Source: Nocardioides cavernaquae
Lineage (GTDB): Bacteria; Actinomycetota; Actinomycetes; Propionibacteriales; Nocardioidaceae
NCBI RefSeq assembly: GCF_003600895.1
Contig: NZ_QYRP01000002.1
Span: 2,604,001 to 2,668,000 of the forward strand
Length of the DNA: 64,000 bases
Direction: 5' to 3'
Every line of letters starts with the position of its first letter. Within the stretch, counting starts at the first letter, position 1. A program made the translations under genes and the position numbers. Below are positions 19,349-28,302 of this stretch, one piece after another. The notes below the pieces were generated by a model, which was not told the DNA's origin, did not search any database, and worked only from the letters and a program-made list of their open reading frames with translations.

Positions 19349-19687
19349 ATGCAACTGATCGAGGGCGCCGGAGTCTGGACACCACCGTCAGAGGCGGAGA
19401 ACGACTGGGCCGAGCACCTACGGACCCCGGATCTGTCCGTCGGGACCTACTGCATCCCAGCGGGAGGTCTCGACGACCAGAGTCCGCACACCGAGGACGA
19501 GATCTACGTGGTGACACAGGGCCGCGCCACGATCGTCACGCCCGGTGGCTCGGCAGAGGTCGAGCCCGGATCGGTGATCTTCGTGCCGGCCGGTGAGGTG
19601 CACCGGTTCATCGACGTCACCGAGGACCTCGCGCTGCTCGTGGTGTTCGGCCCGGCCTACGGGTCTCGCGCGGCGAACCCGAACTGA
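19349..19687 (+). CDS. Single-domain cupin protein
   Basis: The 112-residue beta-barrel protein shows a cupin motif 1 (SPHTEDEIYVVTQGRATIV, metal ligands H and E) and motif 2 (GSVIFVPAGEVHRF). It presumably binds one divalent metal. Small cupins of this kind range from isomerases to dioxygenases and stress proteins, so no reaction can be assigned. It converges with the SGNH hydrolase gene, with 3 nt between stops. Confidence 0.87.
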   Translation: MQLIEGAGVWTPPSEAENDWAEHLRTPDLSVGTYCIPAGGLDDQSPHTEDEIYVVTQGRATIVTPGGSAEVEPGSVIFVPAGEVHRFIDVTEDLALLVVFGPAYGSRAANPN

Positions 19688-19690
19688 TCC

Positions 19691-21019
19691 TCAGCTGCAG
19701 CGGGGGAGCCGAAGCTTGCTGAGCGGCACGGCGGCTGCCATCGCCCGATAACCCGCAGCGCTGAAGTGCGGGTGGTCGCCGCCGTCGTACTCCGGACGGA
19801 GCCGCGACGGGTCCGAAGGATCGCGCACCGCCTTGTCGAAGTCGACGACGCCGTCGCTGAGGCGCTGGGCACGGATCCACTGGTTCACAGCGACGCGCGT
19901 GGGCTCACCGAGGAAGCCGTAGTTGGGCGGCTGGATCGTGCCGTTCTGCGCGGTGAGTGTGCCGAGCAGGATGCGTACGCCGCGGGCATGGGCTGCAGCG
20001 ATGGCCTTCTTGTAACCCGCGACGAGCTGGTCCCGGGTGGCCAGGAGCTGTCCGATGTCGTTGATGCCCTCGAGCAGGATCACCGTGGTGACACCAGGGC
20101 GATCGAGTGCGTCGCGGGTGAAGCGGGACAGCCCGGAGGGACCGAAGACCGGCACGACGGCGTCGTTGAGCAGCATGTTTCCGGAGATGCCGGAGTTCGC
20201 AACCGACATTGGCAGACCTGCGTTCTTGATCCGGCGAGCGAGCTGGTCGGGGTAGGCAACGAACTTGTCGATGTTGTCCGCGGAGAGCACGAAGGGGAGC
20301 GCCTCGGCCTCCGTGCCGTCGGTGATCGAGTCGCCGAAGGTGACCACGGTGCCGACCCGGTTGCGTGCACGGACGTCCATGCCCGTGAGATACGGGATGC
20401 CCTGAGGGAGGGCCGGGACCAGGCCCGGGAGCGGCACGCCGAAGAAGCCACCGGCGCCCATGTCGTGCGTGTGGTTGCCCGACAGCGGCGGGCTCTGCCA
20501 GGTGGTCTGCTCGGAGATCGCGTGCTGCGTCGCCGGGCCGGGTGCGCCGACGACGTGGATGCTGACCAGCAGTCGGCGGAAGGTGCCGAAACGGATCCGC
20601 ACCGGGTCGGTCAGCACCTCGCGGCCCTGCGGGATCACGACGCGTCGGTGGCCGCCGGCGAACGTGATGTTGTGCAGCGTGCCGGCCTCGATCGACGCAC
20701 CCTTCAAGGTCGGGTGCTGCTTGCCGACCGTCGCATCGCCGAAGGTGACCGGCCCCGAACCGAAGCGGTTGGAGAACCGGAATCGCGCCACGGTCCCACC
20801 GCGCAGGGGCGAGACCTGGATGCGGAACGTCTGCTCGATCGGCGGCTGGGAGAGCAGCGCGTCCGAGGGCGCGGCGTACCAGGAGGCGACCCAGTGTCGA
20901 CCGCTGCACGACGGCAGTGCGGAGTACGCCGCCGGGGTGGGGACGCCGGGCAGGCCGACGACGGTGGTGAGCGTGGACACGACGGCGAGCACGAGACCCG
21001 AGAACGACAAGCGGCGCAT
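19691..21019 (-). CDS. Secreted SGNH/GDSL-type hydrolase
   Basis: The 442-residue protein begins with a signal peptide (MRRLSFSGLVLAVVSTL, cleavage near residue 30). An N-terminal beta-rich segment precedes the SGNH hydrolase domain, with block I VTFGDSITDGT (nucleophile Ser), block III GINDIG and block V DHPHFSAAG (the catalytic Asp/His pair). It is probably an extracellular lipase or esterase. The two-part architecture resembles actinobacterial proteins annotated as SGNH/GDSL hydrolases of about 420 residues. The substrate is unknown. Confidence 0.92.
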   Translation of the reverse strand: MRRLSFSGLVLAVVSTLTTVVGLPGVPTPAAYSALPSCSGRHWVASWYAAPSDALLSQPPIEQTFRIQVSPLRGGTVARFRFSNRFGSGPVTFGDATVGKQHPTLKGASIEAGTLHNITFAGGHRRVVIPQGREVLTDPVRIRFGTFRRLLVSIHVVGAPGPATQHAISEQTTWQSPPLSGNHTHDMGAGGFFGVPLPGLVPALPQGIPYLTGMDVRARNRVGTVVTFGDSITDGTEAEALPFVLSADNIDKFVAYPDQLARRIKNAGLPMSVANSGISGNMLLNDAVVPVFGPSGLSRFTRDALDRPGVTTVILLEGINDIGQLLATRDQLVAGYKKAIAAAHARGVRILLGTLTAQNGTIQPPNYGFLGEPTRVAVNQWIRAQRLSDGVVDFDKAVRDPSDPSRLRPEYDGGDHPHFSAAGYRAMAAAVPLSKLRLPRCS

Positions 21020-21150
21020 GGGGGCCTAACGGTGACGCGGCGTCTCGGTTACAGGAGCGCACGATTCGAGAAGCCAGCGACCGGGTGCGCTCCCTAGCGT
21101 TGAGGCATCACCTCGGGGCAATTCCCGGGGCAACTCTCAAGGAGACGACG

Positions 21151-21570
21151 ATGTTCAAGCTTTCCACTGCGCAGGTCTGGGTCCACGATCAGGACGAGGC
21201 GCTGAAGTTCTACACCGAGAAGCTCGGCATGGAGGTCCGCACCGACGTGACCGTTGCCGAGATGGGCAACTTCCGCTGGCTCACGGTGGGTGTCCCCGGG
21301 CAGGACGTCGAGATCGTGCTGATGGCCATCCCGGGTGCGCCGATGCTCGACGAGGCCACCCAGGCCGAGATCGCCTCGCTGACCGCGAAGGGCTTCGCGG
21401 GCACGGTCTTCTTCACGACCGACGACTGCCGCAAGTCCTACGAGGAGCTGAGTGCGCGCGGCGTCGAGTTCACCGAGACGCCGGAGGAGCGGCCCTACGG
21501 CATCGACGCGGGCTTCCGGGATCCGTCGGGCAACTCGTTCCGGCTGACGCAGGTCGTCGACCTGGTCTGA
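21151..21570 (+). CDS. VOC (glyoxalase/bleomycin resistance) family protein
   Basis: The 139-residue product has paired beta-alpha-beta-beta-beta modules, with VWVHDQDEALKFYTEKLGME at the start and the closing RDPSGNSFRLTQ strand. The family includes glyoxalases, dioxygenases and antibiotic-sequestering proteins; the substrate is unassigned. The start ATG follows AAGGAGA at 5-nt spacing. The longer in-frame ORF from 21085 is not supported. Confidence 0.9.
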   Translation: MFKLSTAQVWVHDQDEALKFYTEKLGMEVRTDVTVAEMGNFRWLTVGVPGQDVEIVLMAIPGAPMLDEATQAEIASLTAKGFAGTVFFTTDDCRKSYEELSARGVEFTETPEERPYGIDAGFRDPSGNSFRLTQVVDLV

Positions 21571-21622
21571 GGCCACCTCGCTCGCGGCTAGGCTGCACCT
21601 CCCGACGAACTGAGGTGCAAAC

Positions 21623-21925
21623 GTGGTCGCGAGCCGAGCTGCTCGAGAGCGGAAGGCCGGCGCTGAGGCTGGCCCGCTGGCGAAGGTCAAGATCGATCTC
21701 GCCGACGATGGCCAGTTCGTCTACAAGATCAGCTGCACCGAGTGCGCGGGGCGCGGCCACCTCAAGTGGTCGGCGTACCGGCCCGGCAACGACAACGGCT
21801 TCATGGCGTCCATGGACCGCTGGATCTTCCACCTGGTCGAGAAGCACCCGGACTCCGACGCGCCCTGCCTGGCCTACCTCGCGGCCGCTCAGCAACGGCT
21901 GCACGAGCGACGCGAGCAGCAGTAG
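21623..21925 (+). CDS. Small hypothetical protein with a Cys pair
   Basis: This 100-residue ORF starts with GTG behind TGAGG. After a basic N-terminus it contains SCTECAGRGHLKW, where C-x2-C and a following His could form a metal site or zinc-finger-like turn, and ends in a charged helix rich in Arg and Gln. I do not recognise the family. It lies 2 nt upstream of a membrane protein gene in the same direction, and the three genes 21623-23045 look like one operon. Confidence 0.6.
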   Translation: MVASRAARERKAGAEAGPLAKVKIDLADDGQFVYKISCTECAGRGHLKWSAYRPGNDNGFMASMDRWIFHLVEKHPDSDAPCLAYLAAAQQRLHERREQQ

Positions 21926-21927
21926 GC

Positions 21928-22527
21928 ATGTACGGGCGTGCGCTGGCTTCCACTGCGTTGGCCTACGCGGTCGTCCACCATCTCGGACTGCTGCCGTCGG
22001 GACTCGGCTCGACCGTTGACGGCACGCGCGTCGCGGACTGGCTGGACCTGGCGATTCCGTGGCTGGTGCTCATCCCCGCTGCGCTGACCCTGCAGGCCGC
22101 ACAAGTCGGACGACGCGTCTGGTGGATCTTCGGCGCGGGCGCGCTGGCCTATGCCAACGGTCACGGCATGCACCTCGCCGCCAACTCGGTGGGCAACATC
22201 GATCCCGGTCCCACCGCCCATCTCTGGGACGAGGTCGTCGGCCACTACATCTGGTACGCCGGCGTGGCCGGTCTGCTTGCTGCGCTGGCCATGTCGATGG
22301 TGGGTCGCCCGCGGCCGCCGGTCATCGGTTACCTGCTGACGGTGGCGGTCGGGCTGACCTGGGCATCCAACGCGGTGGGCGGCGGCACCGAGTGGTTCAG
22401 CCTCGCCGCTTCGCTCGTGGCCGTTTGGTGGGGATGGACGCAGCGGCGCCAGCTCGGCGTCGTACTCCTGGTCGGGTTCGCGCCGGCCGCCGTCATGCTC
22501 GTCGGAACACTGGCGGGCATCGGGTGA
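21928..22527 (+). CDS. Polytopic membrane protein with a His/Asp-rich motif, function unknown
   Basis: The 199-residue protein has about six hydrophobic helices. Two polar patches sit within or next to helices: NGHGMHLAANS and HLWDEVVGHYIWY, giving several His with Asp and Glu. Such an arrangement inside the membrane is reminiscent of metal-dependent membrane hydrolases (CREST-type) but the resemblance is by eye and may be coincidental. The ATG is 2 nt after the previous stop; its own stop overlaps the next GTG (GTGA). Confidence 0.7.
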   Translation: MYGRALASTALAYAVVHHLGLLPSGLGSTVDGTRVADWLDLAIPWLVLIPAALTLQAAQVGRRVWWIFGAGALAYANGHGMHLAANSVGNIDPGPTAHLWDEVVGHYIWYAGVAGLLAALAMSMVGRPRPPVIGYLLTVAVGLTWASNAVGGGTEWFSLAASLVAVWWGWTQRRQLGVVLLVGFAPAAVMLVGTLAGIG

Positions 22528-23045
22528 ACGAGCCGTTGAGCTACTCCGACCCCGGTGCCACCGAGGTGGCCGAACCAGTCTGGCGCCGTGCCACGCCCGG
22601 CTTTCGCCGGTTCGAGCGCACGGTCGTGATCGGGCAGGGAGACGACTTCTGGGTCGAGGTGTCCTCGCGCATCCTCGAGTGGGGCATCAAGACCCGCAGC
22701 GGGTTCTCGATCGAGCCCGCGAAGGGCGACGCACTGCGCGTCCGCGCAGGTGCAGACCTGTCGCTGGTTGCCCATGTCGGCCCGCTGCGGATCCGCGAGC
22801 CGGTCCGCATCGTCACGGTGGTTGCGCGGCGCGACCGGTCGGGGTTCGCCTACGGCACGCGTCCCGGTCACCCGGTCTCTGGCGAGGAGGCGTTCGTCGT
22901 CCACCGCGGGCCTGACGGGACGGTGTCGCTGACGCTGCGGTCCCTGACCCGGGCGCCTCGCGGGCCGTGGCGCCTGCTCTACCCGATCGCCCTGGTCGCC
23001 CAGCGTTTCTACCGTCGGCGCTACTTGCGCGCTCTGCTCGCCTGA
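22524..23045 (+). CDS. DUF1990 family protein
   Basis: The 173-residue product reads as DUF1990. It has a central FERTVVIGQGDDFW strand region and the C-terminal YGTRPGHPVSGEEAFVVH motif, in which Glu and His are prominent. DUF1990 is a helix-grip-like fold of unknown role, common next to membrane proteins in actinobacteria. The start GTG overlaps the upstream stop, so it is translated with the membrane protein. The last segment is rich in Arg. Confidence 0.85.
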   Translation: MNEPLSYSDPGATEVAEPVWRRATPGFRRFERTVVIGQGDDFWVEVSSRILEWGIKTRSGFSIEPAKGDALRVRAGADLSLVAHVGPLRIREPVRIVTVVARRDRSGFAYGTRPGHPVSGEEAFVVHRGPDGTVSLTLRSLTRAPRGPWRLLYPIALVAQRFYRRRYLRALLA

Positions 23046-23111
23046 GACACGGCGCCAGAGGGCTGGACCGGCCATTTCGGCCCGGCCCGGGCAGCGAGAC
23101 CGTCGGTACCC

Positions 23112-24359
23112 TCAGATCGAGTCGCGGCGGGCGGTCAGCCAGGCGTTCTCGGCCGGGTTGCCCGCGAGTCGGATCGCCTCGTCGTACGCCGCGAGGGCAG
23201 CGTCGCGACGCCCGAGCCGCCGCAGCAGATCCGCCCGGGTGGCCTGGAAGGCGTGGTAGCCAGCCAGTGACCCGGCAAGCCCGTCCACGAGCGACAGCGC
23301 CACCTCAGGGCCGTCCAGCTCGGCCACCGCGACCGCGCGGTTGAGCGCGACCACGGGCGAGGGGTCGATCGCGGCGAGCCGGTCGTAGAGCGCGAGCACC
23401 TGACCCCAGTCGGTCATCGTGACGTCGAGGGCGTCGGTGTGCACGGCGTTGATCGCGGCCTGCAGCTGGTAGCGCCCCGGTCTGTTGCGCGCCAGGCAAC
23501 GCCGCACGATGGCGTGGCCCTCGTCGATCAGGGCTGCGTCCCACAGCCGGCGGTCCTGCTCGTCCAGCGTCACCAGCACGCCGTCGACCACGCGCGCCGG
23601 TGAGCGCGCCTGGGTGAGCAGCATCAGGGCCAGCAGCCCGTCGGTCTCGGGGTGGTCGGGCAGCAGCGAGCTGGTCAGCCGCGTCAACCGGATCGCCTCC
23701 GCGCACAGGTCCTCGCGCACTGGAACCAGCACGGAGTCCTCGCCCGAGGCGGCCTGAGCCCGGCTGATCGCGCCCGAAGCCAGGTAGCCCTCGTTGAAGA
23801 CCAGGTAGAGCGCCGCCAGCACCGCACTGATCCGCGACGGCAGATCACCCGCAGCAGGCACCCGATAGGGGATGTGCGCCTGCTTGATCTTCGCCTTCGA
23901 ACGCGTGATCCGTTGCGCCATCGTCGCCTCCGGCACGAGGAACGCATGCGCGATCTCGGCCACCGAGAGTCCGCCCAGCAGACGCAGGGTGAGCGCGACG
24001 CGGTTCTCCGGCGCGAGCGCCGGGTGGCAGCAGGTGAAGATCAGCCGGAGCCGGTCATCGTCGACCGGCCCGGTCTCCTCGGGATCCCTGCGCATCTGTT
24101 CGTCCATGAGAGTCGCCTCAGCTTGCTTCGCGTCGCGCCGGCCTTCCCGGCGTACCCGGTCCAGGGCCTTGTTCGTGGCGACCGTGGTCAGCCATGCCCC
24201 CGGATTGGGAGGTACGCCGTCGCGCGGCCAACGCTCGACCGCCACCACCAGCGCCTCGGACGTCGCCTCCTCGGCGATGTCGAGGTCGCCGAAGCGACGG
24301 GCGAGCGTGGCCACGACACGGCCGTGCTCAGCGCGGAAGACCTGCTCGAGATCGGTCAC
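23112..24359 (-). CDS. ECF RNA polymerase sigma factor of the ECF42 type
   Basis: The 415-residue protein has sigma region 2 (about 10-75, ATSEALVVAVERW), region 4 (about 115-160, VALTLRLLGGLSVAEIAHAF) and a long C-terminal extension of about 240 residues with a DUF6596 segment and TPR-like repeats. That extension, instead of an anti-sigma factor, is typical of ECF42. Known ECF42 members are encoded with DGPF/YCII-like proteins, exactly as here: the DGPF gene lies 9 nt upstream in the same operon. The stimulus is unknown. Confidence 0.93.
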   Translation of the reverse strand: MTDLEQVFRAEHGRVVATLARRFGDLDIAEEATSEALVVAVERWPRDGVPPNPGAWLTTVATNKALDRVRREGRRDAKQAEATLMDEQMRRDPEETGPVDDDRLRLIFTCCHPALAPENRVALTLRLLGGLSVAEIAHAFLVPEATMAQRITRSKAKIKQAHIPYRVPAAGDLPSRISAVLAALYLVFNEGYLASGAISRAQAASGEDSVLVPVREDLCAEAIRLTRLTSSLLPDHPETDGLLALMLLTQARSPARVVDGVLVTLDEQDRRLWDAALIDEGHAIVRRCLARNRPGRYQLQAAINAVHTDALDVTMTDWGQVLALYDRLAAIDPSPVVALNRAVAVAELDGPEVALSLVDGLAGSLAGYHAFQATRADLLRRLGRRDAALAAYDEAIRLAGNPAENAWLTARRDSI

Positions 24360-24368
24360 TCAGCCGGG

Positions 24369-24734
24369 TCACTCAGTCGGCGGCTCAGGCTGGAAGGGCC
24401 GCACCTCGACCCGACCCGCGCACGCCGCAGAGCCACGCTGGGCCCAGTCGAGTGCCTCGTCCAGGTCAGCCGACTCGATGATCCAGAAGCCGCCGAGGAA
24501 CTCCTTCGACTCCGAGAAGGGGCCGTCGGTGACCAGGGCCTCGCCCTTCGTGTTGTCGACCGTGGTGGCCGACTCGATCGGCTCGAGGCCACCGGCGAAG
24601 ACCCACTTGCCGGCCTCCTGGACCTCCTTGTTGAAGCGGTCGACCGCCTCGAAGATCGGCTGGAGCTCCTCGGGAGTCATCGACTCGAAGTCCTCGGTGC
24701 CGTCGTGGTGAACGGAGAGCATGTACTGCGCCAT
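24369..24734 (-). CDS. DGPF/YCII-related protein, partner of the ECF42 sigma factor
   Basis: The 121-residue protein contains the name-giving motif TDGPFSESKEFLGGFWIIE and the MLSVHHDG N-terminal strand of YCII-related proteins, a ferredoxin-like fold dimer. In ECF42 systems these proteins are both neighbours and likely targets. AGGA precedes the ATG at 24734. The longer frame to 24785 has no family residues. Confidence 0.9.
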   Translation of the reverse strand: MAQYMLSVHHDGTEDFESMTPEELQPIFEAVDRFNKEVQEAGKWVFAGGLEPIESATTVDNTKGEALVTDGPFSESKEFLGGFWIIESADLDEALDWAQRGSAACAGRVEVRPFQPEPPTE

Positions 24735-24814
24735 TGTCCTGGTCCTTTGCGATTGTGGGCGCCGGGCTGATCTTCCGGGTCCCATCCTGTCCTGACACTC
24801 ACTCCACGAACAGG

Positions 24815-24838
24815 CGCGGGCCGATACGACAGCCCGCG
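24815..24838 (-). terminator. Possible terminator of the AIM24-like gene
   Basis: CGCGGGC (24815-24821) pairs with GCCCGCG (24832-24838) around a 10-nt loop, 17 nt beyond the AIM24 gene stop. There is no T tract, so it is only a candidate. Confidence 0.35.
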
Positions 24839-24854
24839 GAACTTTCTTTTCCGG

Positions 24855-25718
24855 TCAGTGCGAGTGCGGGGGAACGACAGCGCCCTCGGACGGCTGCACG
24901 ATCACGAACCCGCGACCACCGAACTGCACCTGGAACGCCTCACCCGAGCCGCGCCCGATCAGTGCACCCGCGGTCGCGGTCGACTTGATGGCGGTCTGCA
25001 GGTCGACCGACCAGGCGACCAGCGCGTTGGCGTCCGCGAACGTCGGCGCCTCGGCCGCGTCGAGCACGACCGGGTCGCCCTCGGTCGTGATGGCCACCCA
25101 GCCAGTGCCACGCAGCGTGGTGTTGAACAGCCCGCCCGCCACGATCGACCCGCCGCGCACGCGCTCGACATTCCAGTCGAGAGAGCCGGAGAAGGCCAGC
25201 ACGCTGGCGCCGTTGATGGAGATCCCGCTGTTCTCAAGGCGCAGGATGTGGACCTTCTTCGCGGTGTCCGCGAGGAACACGTCGCCCTGCCCCTCGACCC
25301 GCATGAGGGACAGGCCCTCGCCGGTGAGCGCCTTCTTCAGGAAGCGGGCCGCGCCTCCGCCCTGGTAGGTGAAGTTGACCCCGCCCTGGTAGGCCACCAT
25401 CGCGCCCTGGCGGGCCATGAACGGCTCGGCGACCCGCACGCGGAGCAGCCGGTCGTTCTGCAGGGACGGACCAGGCTCAGTGCTGGTGGTCTCCCCGTAG
25501 CGGCCGTCGATCAGGTCGCCGCTGATGGTCCCGGCGAACCCGGCCGCGGACGCGGTGGTCGGCGCGGCTGCCGGGGTCGCAGGCGCGGGCGCTTCCGTGG
25601 GGGCCGGATCGGTGGTCTGGACGCCGTCGTCTGCGACGTGTTCGGTCCAGCTGTCGCCGGTCCAGTAGCGGAGTTCGTGCTTGCCGGTCGGGTCCGGGAG
25701 CCAGGCTGCTGCAGTCAT
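24855..25718 (-). CDS. DUF2510 plus AIM24 family protein
   Basis: The 287-residue protein joins an N-terminal DUF2510 motif (AAWLPDPTGKHELRYWTGDSW) to a Pro/Ala/Thr linker (about 35-60) and an AIM24 (TIGR00266-like) beta-helical domain with repeated Gly-rich strands. Examples are AMVAYQGGVNFTYQGGGAARF and GEAFQVQFGGRGFVIVQPSEG. AIM24 proteins form beta-prism trimers; their role is unknown. CACGAT ends 6 nt before the ATG. It is transcribed divergently from the MOSC gene. Confidence 0.88.
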   Translation of the reverse strand: MTAAAWLPDPTGKHELRYWTGDSWTEHVADDGVQTTDPAPTEAPAPATPAAAPTTASAAGFAGTISGDLIDGRYGETTSTEPGPSLQNDRLLRVRVAEPFMARQGAMVAYQGGVNFTYQGGGAARFLKKALTGEGLSLMRVEGQGDVFLADTAKKVHILRLENSGISINGASVLAFSGSLDWNVERVRGGSIVAGGLFNTTLRGTGWVAITTEGDPVVLDAAEAPTFADANALVAWSVDLQTAIKSTATAGALIGRGSGEAFQVQFGGRGFVIVQPSEGAVVPPHSH

Positions 25719-25767
25719 GGATTCATCGTGCCAGCGCCGCCCCAGAAACGGAGTTCCCGTGCTCGGG

Positions 25768-25773
25768 CAGAAT
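25768..25773 (+). promoter_or_regulatory. -10 element of a leaderless MOSC transcript
   Basis: CAGAAT ends 7 nt before the GTG at 25781. Confidence 0.45.
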
Positions 25774-25780
25774 CGGGCTC

Positions 25781-26425
25781 GTGACCATCCCGCACGTGAA
25801 GTCAGTCAACGTCGGTCAGCCGCGTGCCACGAGTGGCACGCGGGAGCAGCGCACCGCCATCGGTAAGGAGCCGGTCGCCGGTCCGGTCCATGCAGGTCGG
25901 TTGGGGCTCCGGGGTGATGCCGTGGGCAGTCCGGACGTCCACGGCGGGCCCGACATGGCCGTCTATGCTTTCGCGCGCGAGGACCTGCACGCCTGGCAGC
26001 GCGAGCTCGGGGTCCAGCTCCCGGACGGCTGGTTCGGTGAGAACCTGACCACACTTGGCATCGACGTGAACGCGGCGCTGGTGGGGGAGCGGTGGCGGAT
26101 CGGAGGTGCACTCCTCGAGATCGCGAAGGTCCGGATCCCGTGCAACACCTTCCAGATCCGGATGGCGGAGGCGGGAGGGCCGACCCGTGGGTGGGTGAGG
26201 AAGTTCACTCAGCAGGCCCGGCCGGGGCCCTATCTCCGGGTGCTCGAAGAAGGTGCGATCCGTGCCGGTGATCCCATCGAGGTGGTCCACCGGCCCGATC
26301 ACGGCGTGACGGTGACCGATATGTTCCGTGCGCTGACGACCAACGTTGAACTCCTGCCGGGGTTACTCGAGGTCGACGGTCTCTCCGAGTCCGTTTTGCG
26401 CAAGGTTCGGGACTCCGGTTACTGA
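25781..26425 (+). CDS. MOSC domain protein (YiiM-like)
   Basis: The 214-residue protein has a MOSC beta-barrel with the GSPDVHGGPDMAVYAFAREDL segment, WFGENLTT, and the conserved cysteine in RIPCNTF that coordinates molybdenum or carries sulfur in this superfamily. A C-terminal helical extension (MFRALTTNVELLPGLLEV) matches the YiiM-type arrangement. Relatives reduce N-hydroxylated substrates using molybdenum cofactor. No partner redox gene is adjacent. Confidence 0.9.
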   Translation: MTIPHVKSVNVGQPRATSGTREQRTAIGKEPVAGPVHAGRLGLRGDAVGSPDVHGGPDMAVYAFAREDLHAWQRELGVQLPDGWFGENLTTLGIDVNAALVGERWRIGGALLEIAKVRIPCNTFQIRMAEAGGPTRGWVRKFTQQARPGPYLRVLEEGAIRAGDPIEVVHRPDHGVTVTDMFRALTTNVELLPGLLEVDGLSESVLRKVRDSGY

Positions 26426-26441
26426 CCAGTCATCGCGGCGC

Positions 26442-26447
26442 TACGCT
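26442..26447 (+). promoter_or_regulatory. -10 element of a leaderless acyl-CoA ligase transcript
   Basis: TACGCT ends 6 nt before the ATG at 26454. Confidence 0.5.
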
Positions 26448-26453
26448 GCCGCC

Positions 26454-28262
26454 ATGCCGATCAACCGCGATGCTTCTTTCCTGGAGACCATGCCGGCCAA
26501 CCTGGCCGTCCAGTTCCTCGACCGGGCGAAGACCTCGGGTCCCCTCGAGGCCTACCGCTTCCCGGCCGGCAACGGCTGGGAGTCCGTGACCTGGGCCCAG
26601 GTCGGGGAGCGCGTCCGCAACCTCGCCGCTGGCCTGATGGCGCTGGGCATCGAGCCCGAGCAGCGGGTCGCCATCCTGTCCGGCACCCGCTACGAGTGGA
26701 TCGTCGCCGACCTGGCGATCGTCTGCGCCGGTGCCGCGACGACGACCGTCTACCCGTCCACGGGCGGCGACGACACGGCGTACATCCTCGCCGACTCGGG
26801 CAGCCGCCTGATCTTCGTCGAGGACGACAGCCAGGTCGAGAAGGTCGCCGCTCACCGCGCGGAGCTCCCGGAGCTGGCCACCGTCGTCAGCCTCACCGGT
26901 GGCGGCACTGAGGGAGTCCTCTCCCTGGCCGACCTCGAGAAGCTCGGTGCCGAGCACCTCGCCGCCAACCCGACCGCGATCGACGACCAGGCGACCGCCA
27001 TCGGCGCCGACCAGCTCGCGACCCTGATCTACACCTCCGGCACCACCGGCAAGCCCAAGGGCGTTCGCCTGCAGCACAAGTCGTGGGTCTACGAGGGCGA
27101 GTCGATCAAGTCGCAGGGGATCCTCGACGAGAGCGACCTGCAGTTCCTGTGGCTGCCCATGGCCCACTCGTTCGGCAAGGTGCTGCTCTCCACCCAGCTC
27201 GCGTGCGGGTTCGCCACCGCGATCGACGGCCGGGTCGACAAGATCGTCGACAACCTGGGCGTCATCCAGCCGACCTTCATGGGCGCCGCGCCCCGCATCT
27301 TCGAGAAGGCCTACGGCCGGATCATCACCACGGTCGCCGCCGAGGGCAAGAAGGGCATCTTCGACAAGGCCTTCGCCGTCGGCCTCGAGGTCCGGGCGCT
27401 CCAGGCAGCCGGCAAGTCCGTTCCGCTGCCGCTCAAGCTGAAGTTCAAGCTCTTCGACAAGCTGGTCTTCACCAAGGTGCGCGCGCGCTTCGGTGGCCGC
27501 ATCAAGTTCTTCATCTCGGGCTCGGCCGCGCTCAACCGCGAGGTCGCGGAGTGGTTCAACGCCGCGGGCCTGGTGATCCTCGAGGGCTACGGCCTCACCG
27601 AGACCTCCGCCGGCGCCTTCGTGAACCACCCCGACCAGAACAAGATCGGCACGGTCGGCGTGGCGTTCCCCGGCTCCGAGGTCCGCATCGCCGCAGACGG
27701 CGAGGTCCTGATCAAGGGCCCGAACGTCATGGAGGGCTACCACAACCTGCCCGAGGCGACCGCCGAGACGCTGGTGGACGGTTGGCTGCACACCGGTGAC
27801 ATCGGTGAGCTGGACGCCGACGGCCACCTGCGGATCACCGACCGCAAGAAGGACCTCTTCAAGACCTCCGGCGGCAAGTACGTCGCGCCGACCGCCATCG
27901 AGTCGCAGTTCAAGGCGGTCTGCCCCTACGTCGCGAACATGCTGGTCCACGGCAACGAGCGCAACTTCGTCTCGGCGCTGATCACGCTCGACCCCGACCT
28001 GATCGCGGGCTGGGCGGCCGAGAACGGCCTCGAGGGCAAGTCCTACGCCGAGATCGTCACGTCCGATGCCTGCAAGGCGATGGTCGCCGGCTACGTCGAG
28101 GAGCTCAACTCGCGGCTCAACCGCTGGGAGACGGTGAAGAAGTTCGTCATCCTCGAGCGCGACCTCAGCATCGAGTCCGGCGAGCTGACCCCGTCGCTGA
28201 AGGTCAAGCGCAAGGTCGTCGAGACCAACAACAAGGAACTGATCGACTCGCTGTACGTCTGA
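26454..28262 (+). CDS. Long-chain fatty acid-CoA ligase (AMP-forming)
   Basis: The 602-residue protein is an adenylate-forming ligase that activates fatty acids to acyl-CoA through acyl-AMP. The P-loop-like LIYTSGTTGKPKG, the adenine-binding EGYGLTETSAG, the hinge region GWLHTGDIGELD and the DRKKDLFKTSGGKYVAP motif are all intact. Length and motifs fit the FadD15 type seen in actinobacteria. The long in-frame extension to 26346 lies inside the MOSC gene and is rejected. PaaX, crotonase and SDR genes next door suggest a local lipid or aromatic acid degradation theme. Confidence 0.94.
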   Translation: MPINRDASFLETMPANLAVQFLDRAKTSGPLEAYRFPAGNGWESVTWAQVGERVRNLAAGLMALGIEPEQRVAILSGTRYEWIVADLAIVCAGAATTTVYPSTGGDDTAYILADSGSRLIFVEDDSQVEKVAAHRAELPELATVVSLTGGGTEGVLSLADLEKLGAEHLAANPTAIDDQATAIGADQLATLIYTSGTTGKPKGVRLQHKSWVYEGESIKSQGILDESDLQFLWLPMAHSFGKVLLSTQLACGFATAIDGRVDKIVDNLGVIQPTFMGAAPRIFEKAYGRIITTVAAEGKKGIFDKAFAVGLEVRALQAAGKSVPLPLKLKFKLFDKLVFTKVRARFGGRIKFFISGSAALNREVAEWFNAAGLVILEGYGLTETSAGAFVNHPDQNKIGTVGVAFPGSEVRIAADGEVLIKGPNVMEGYHNLPEATAETLVDGWLHTGDIGELDADGHLRITDRKKDLFKTSGGKYVAPTAIESQFKAVCPYVANMLVHGNERNFVSALITLDPDLIAGWAAENGLEGKSYAEIVTSDACKAMVAGYVEELNSRLNRWETVKKFVILERDLSIESGELTPSLKVKRKVVETNNKELIDSLYV

Positions 28263-28302
28263 GTCGTCCGGACCGGACAGTTGGCCCGATGCGGTCGTGC
28301 GA

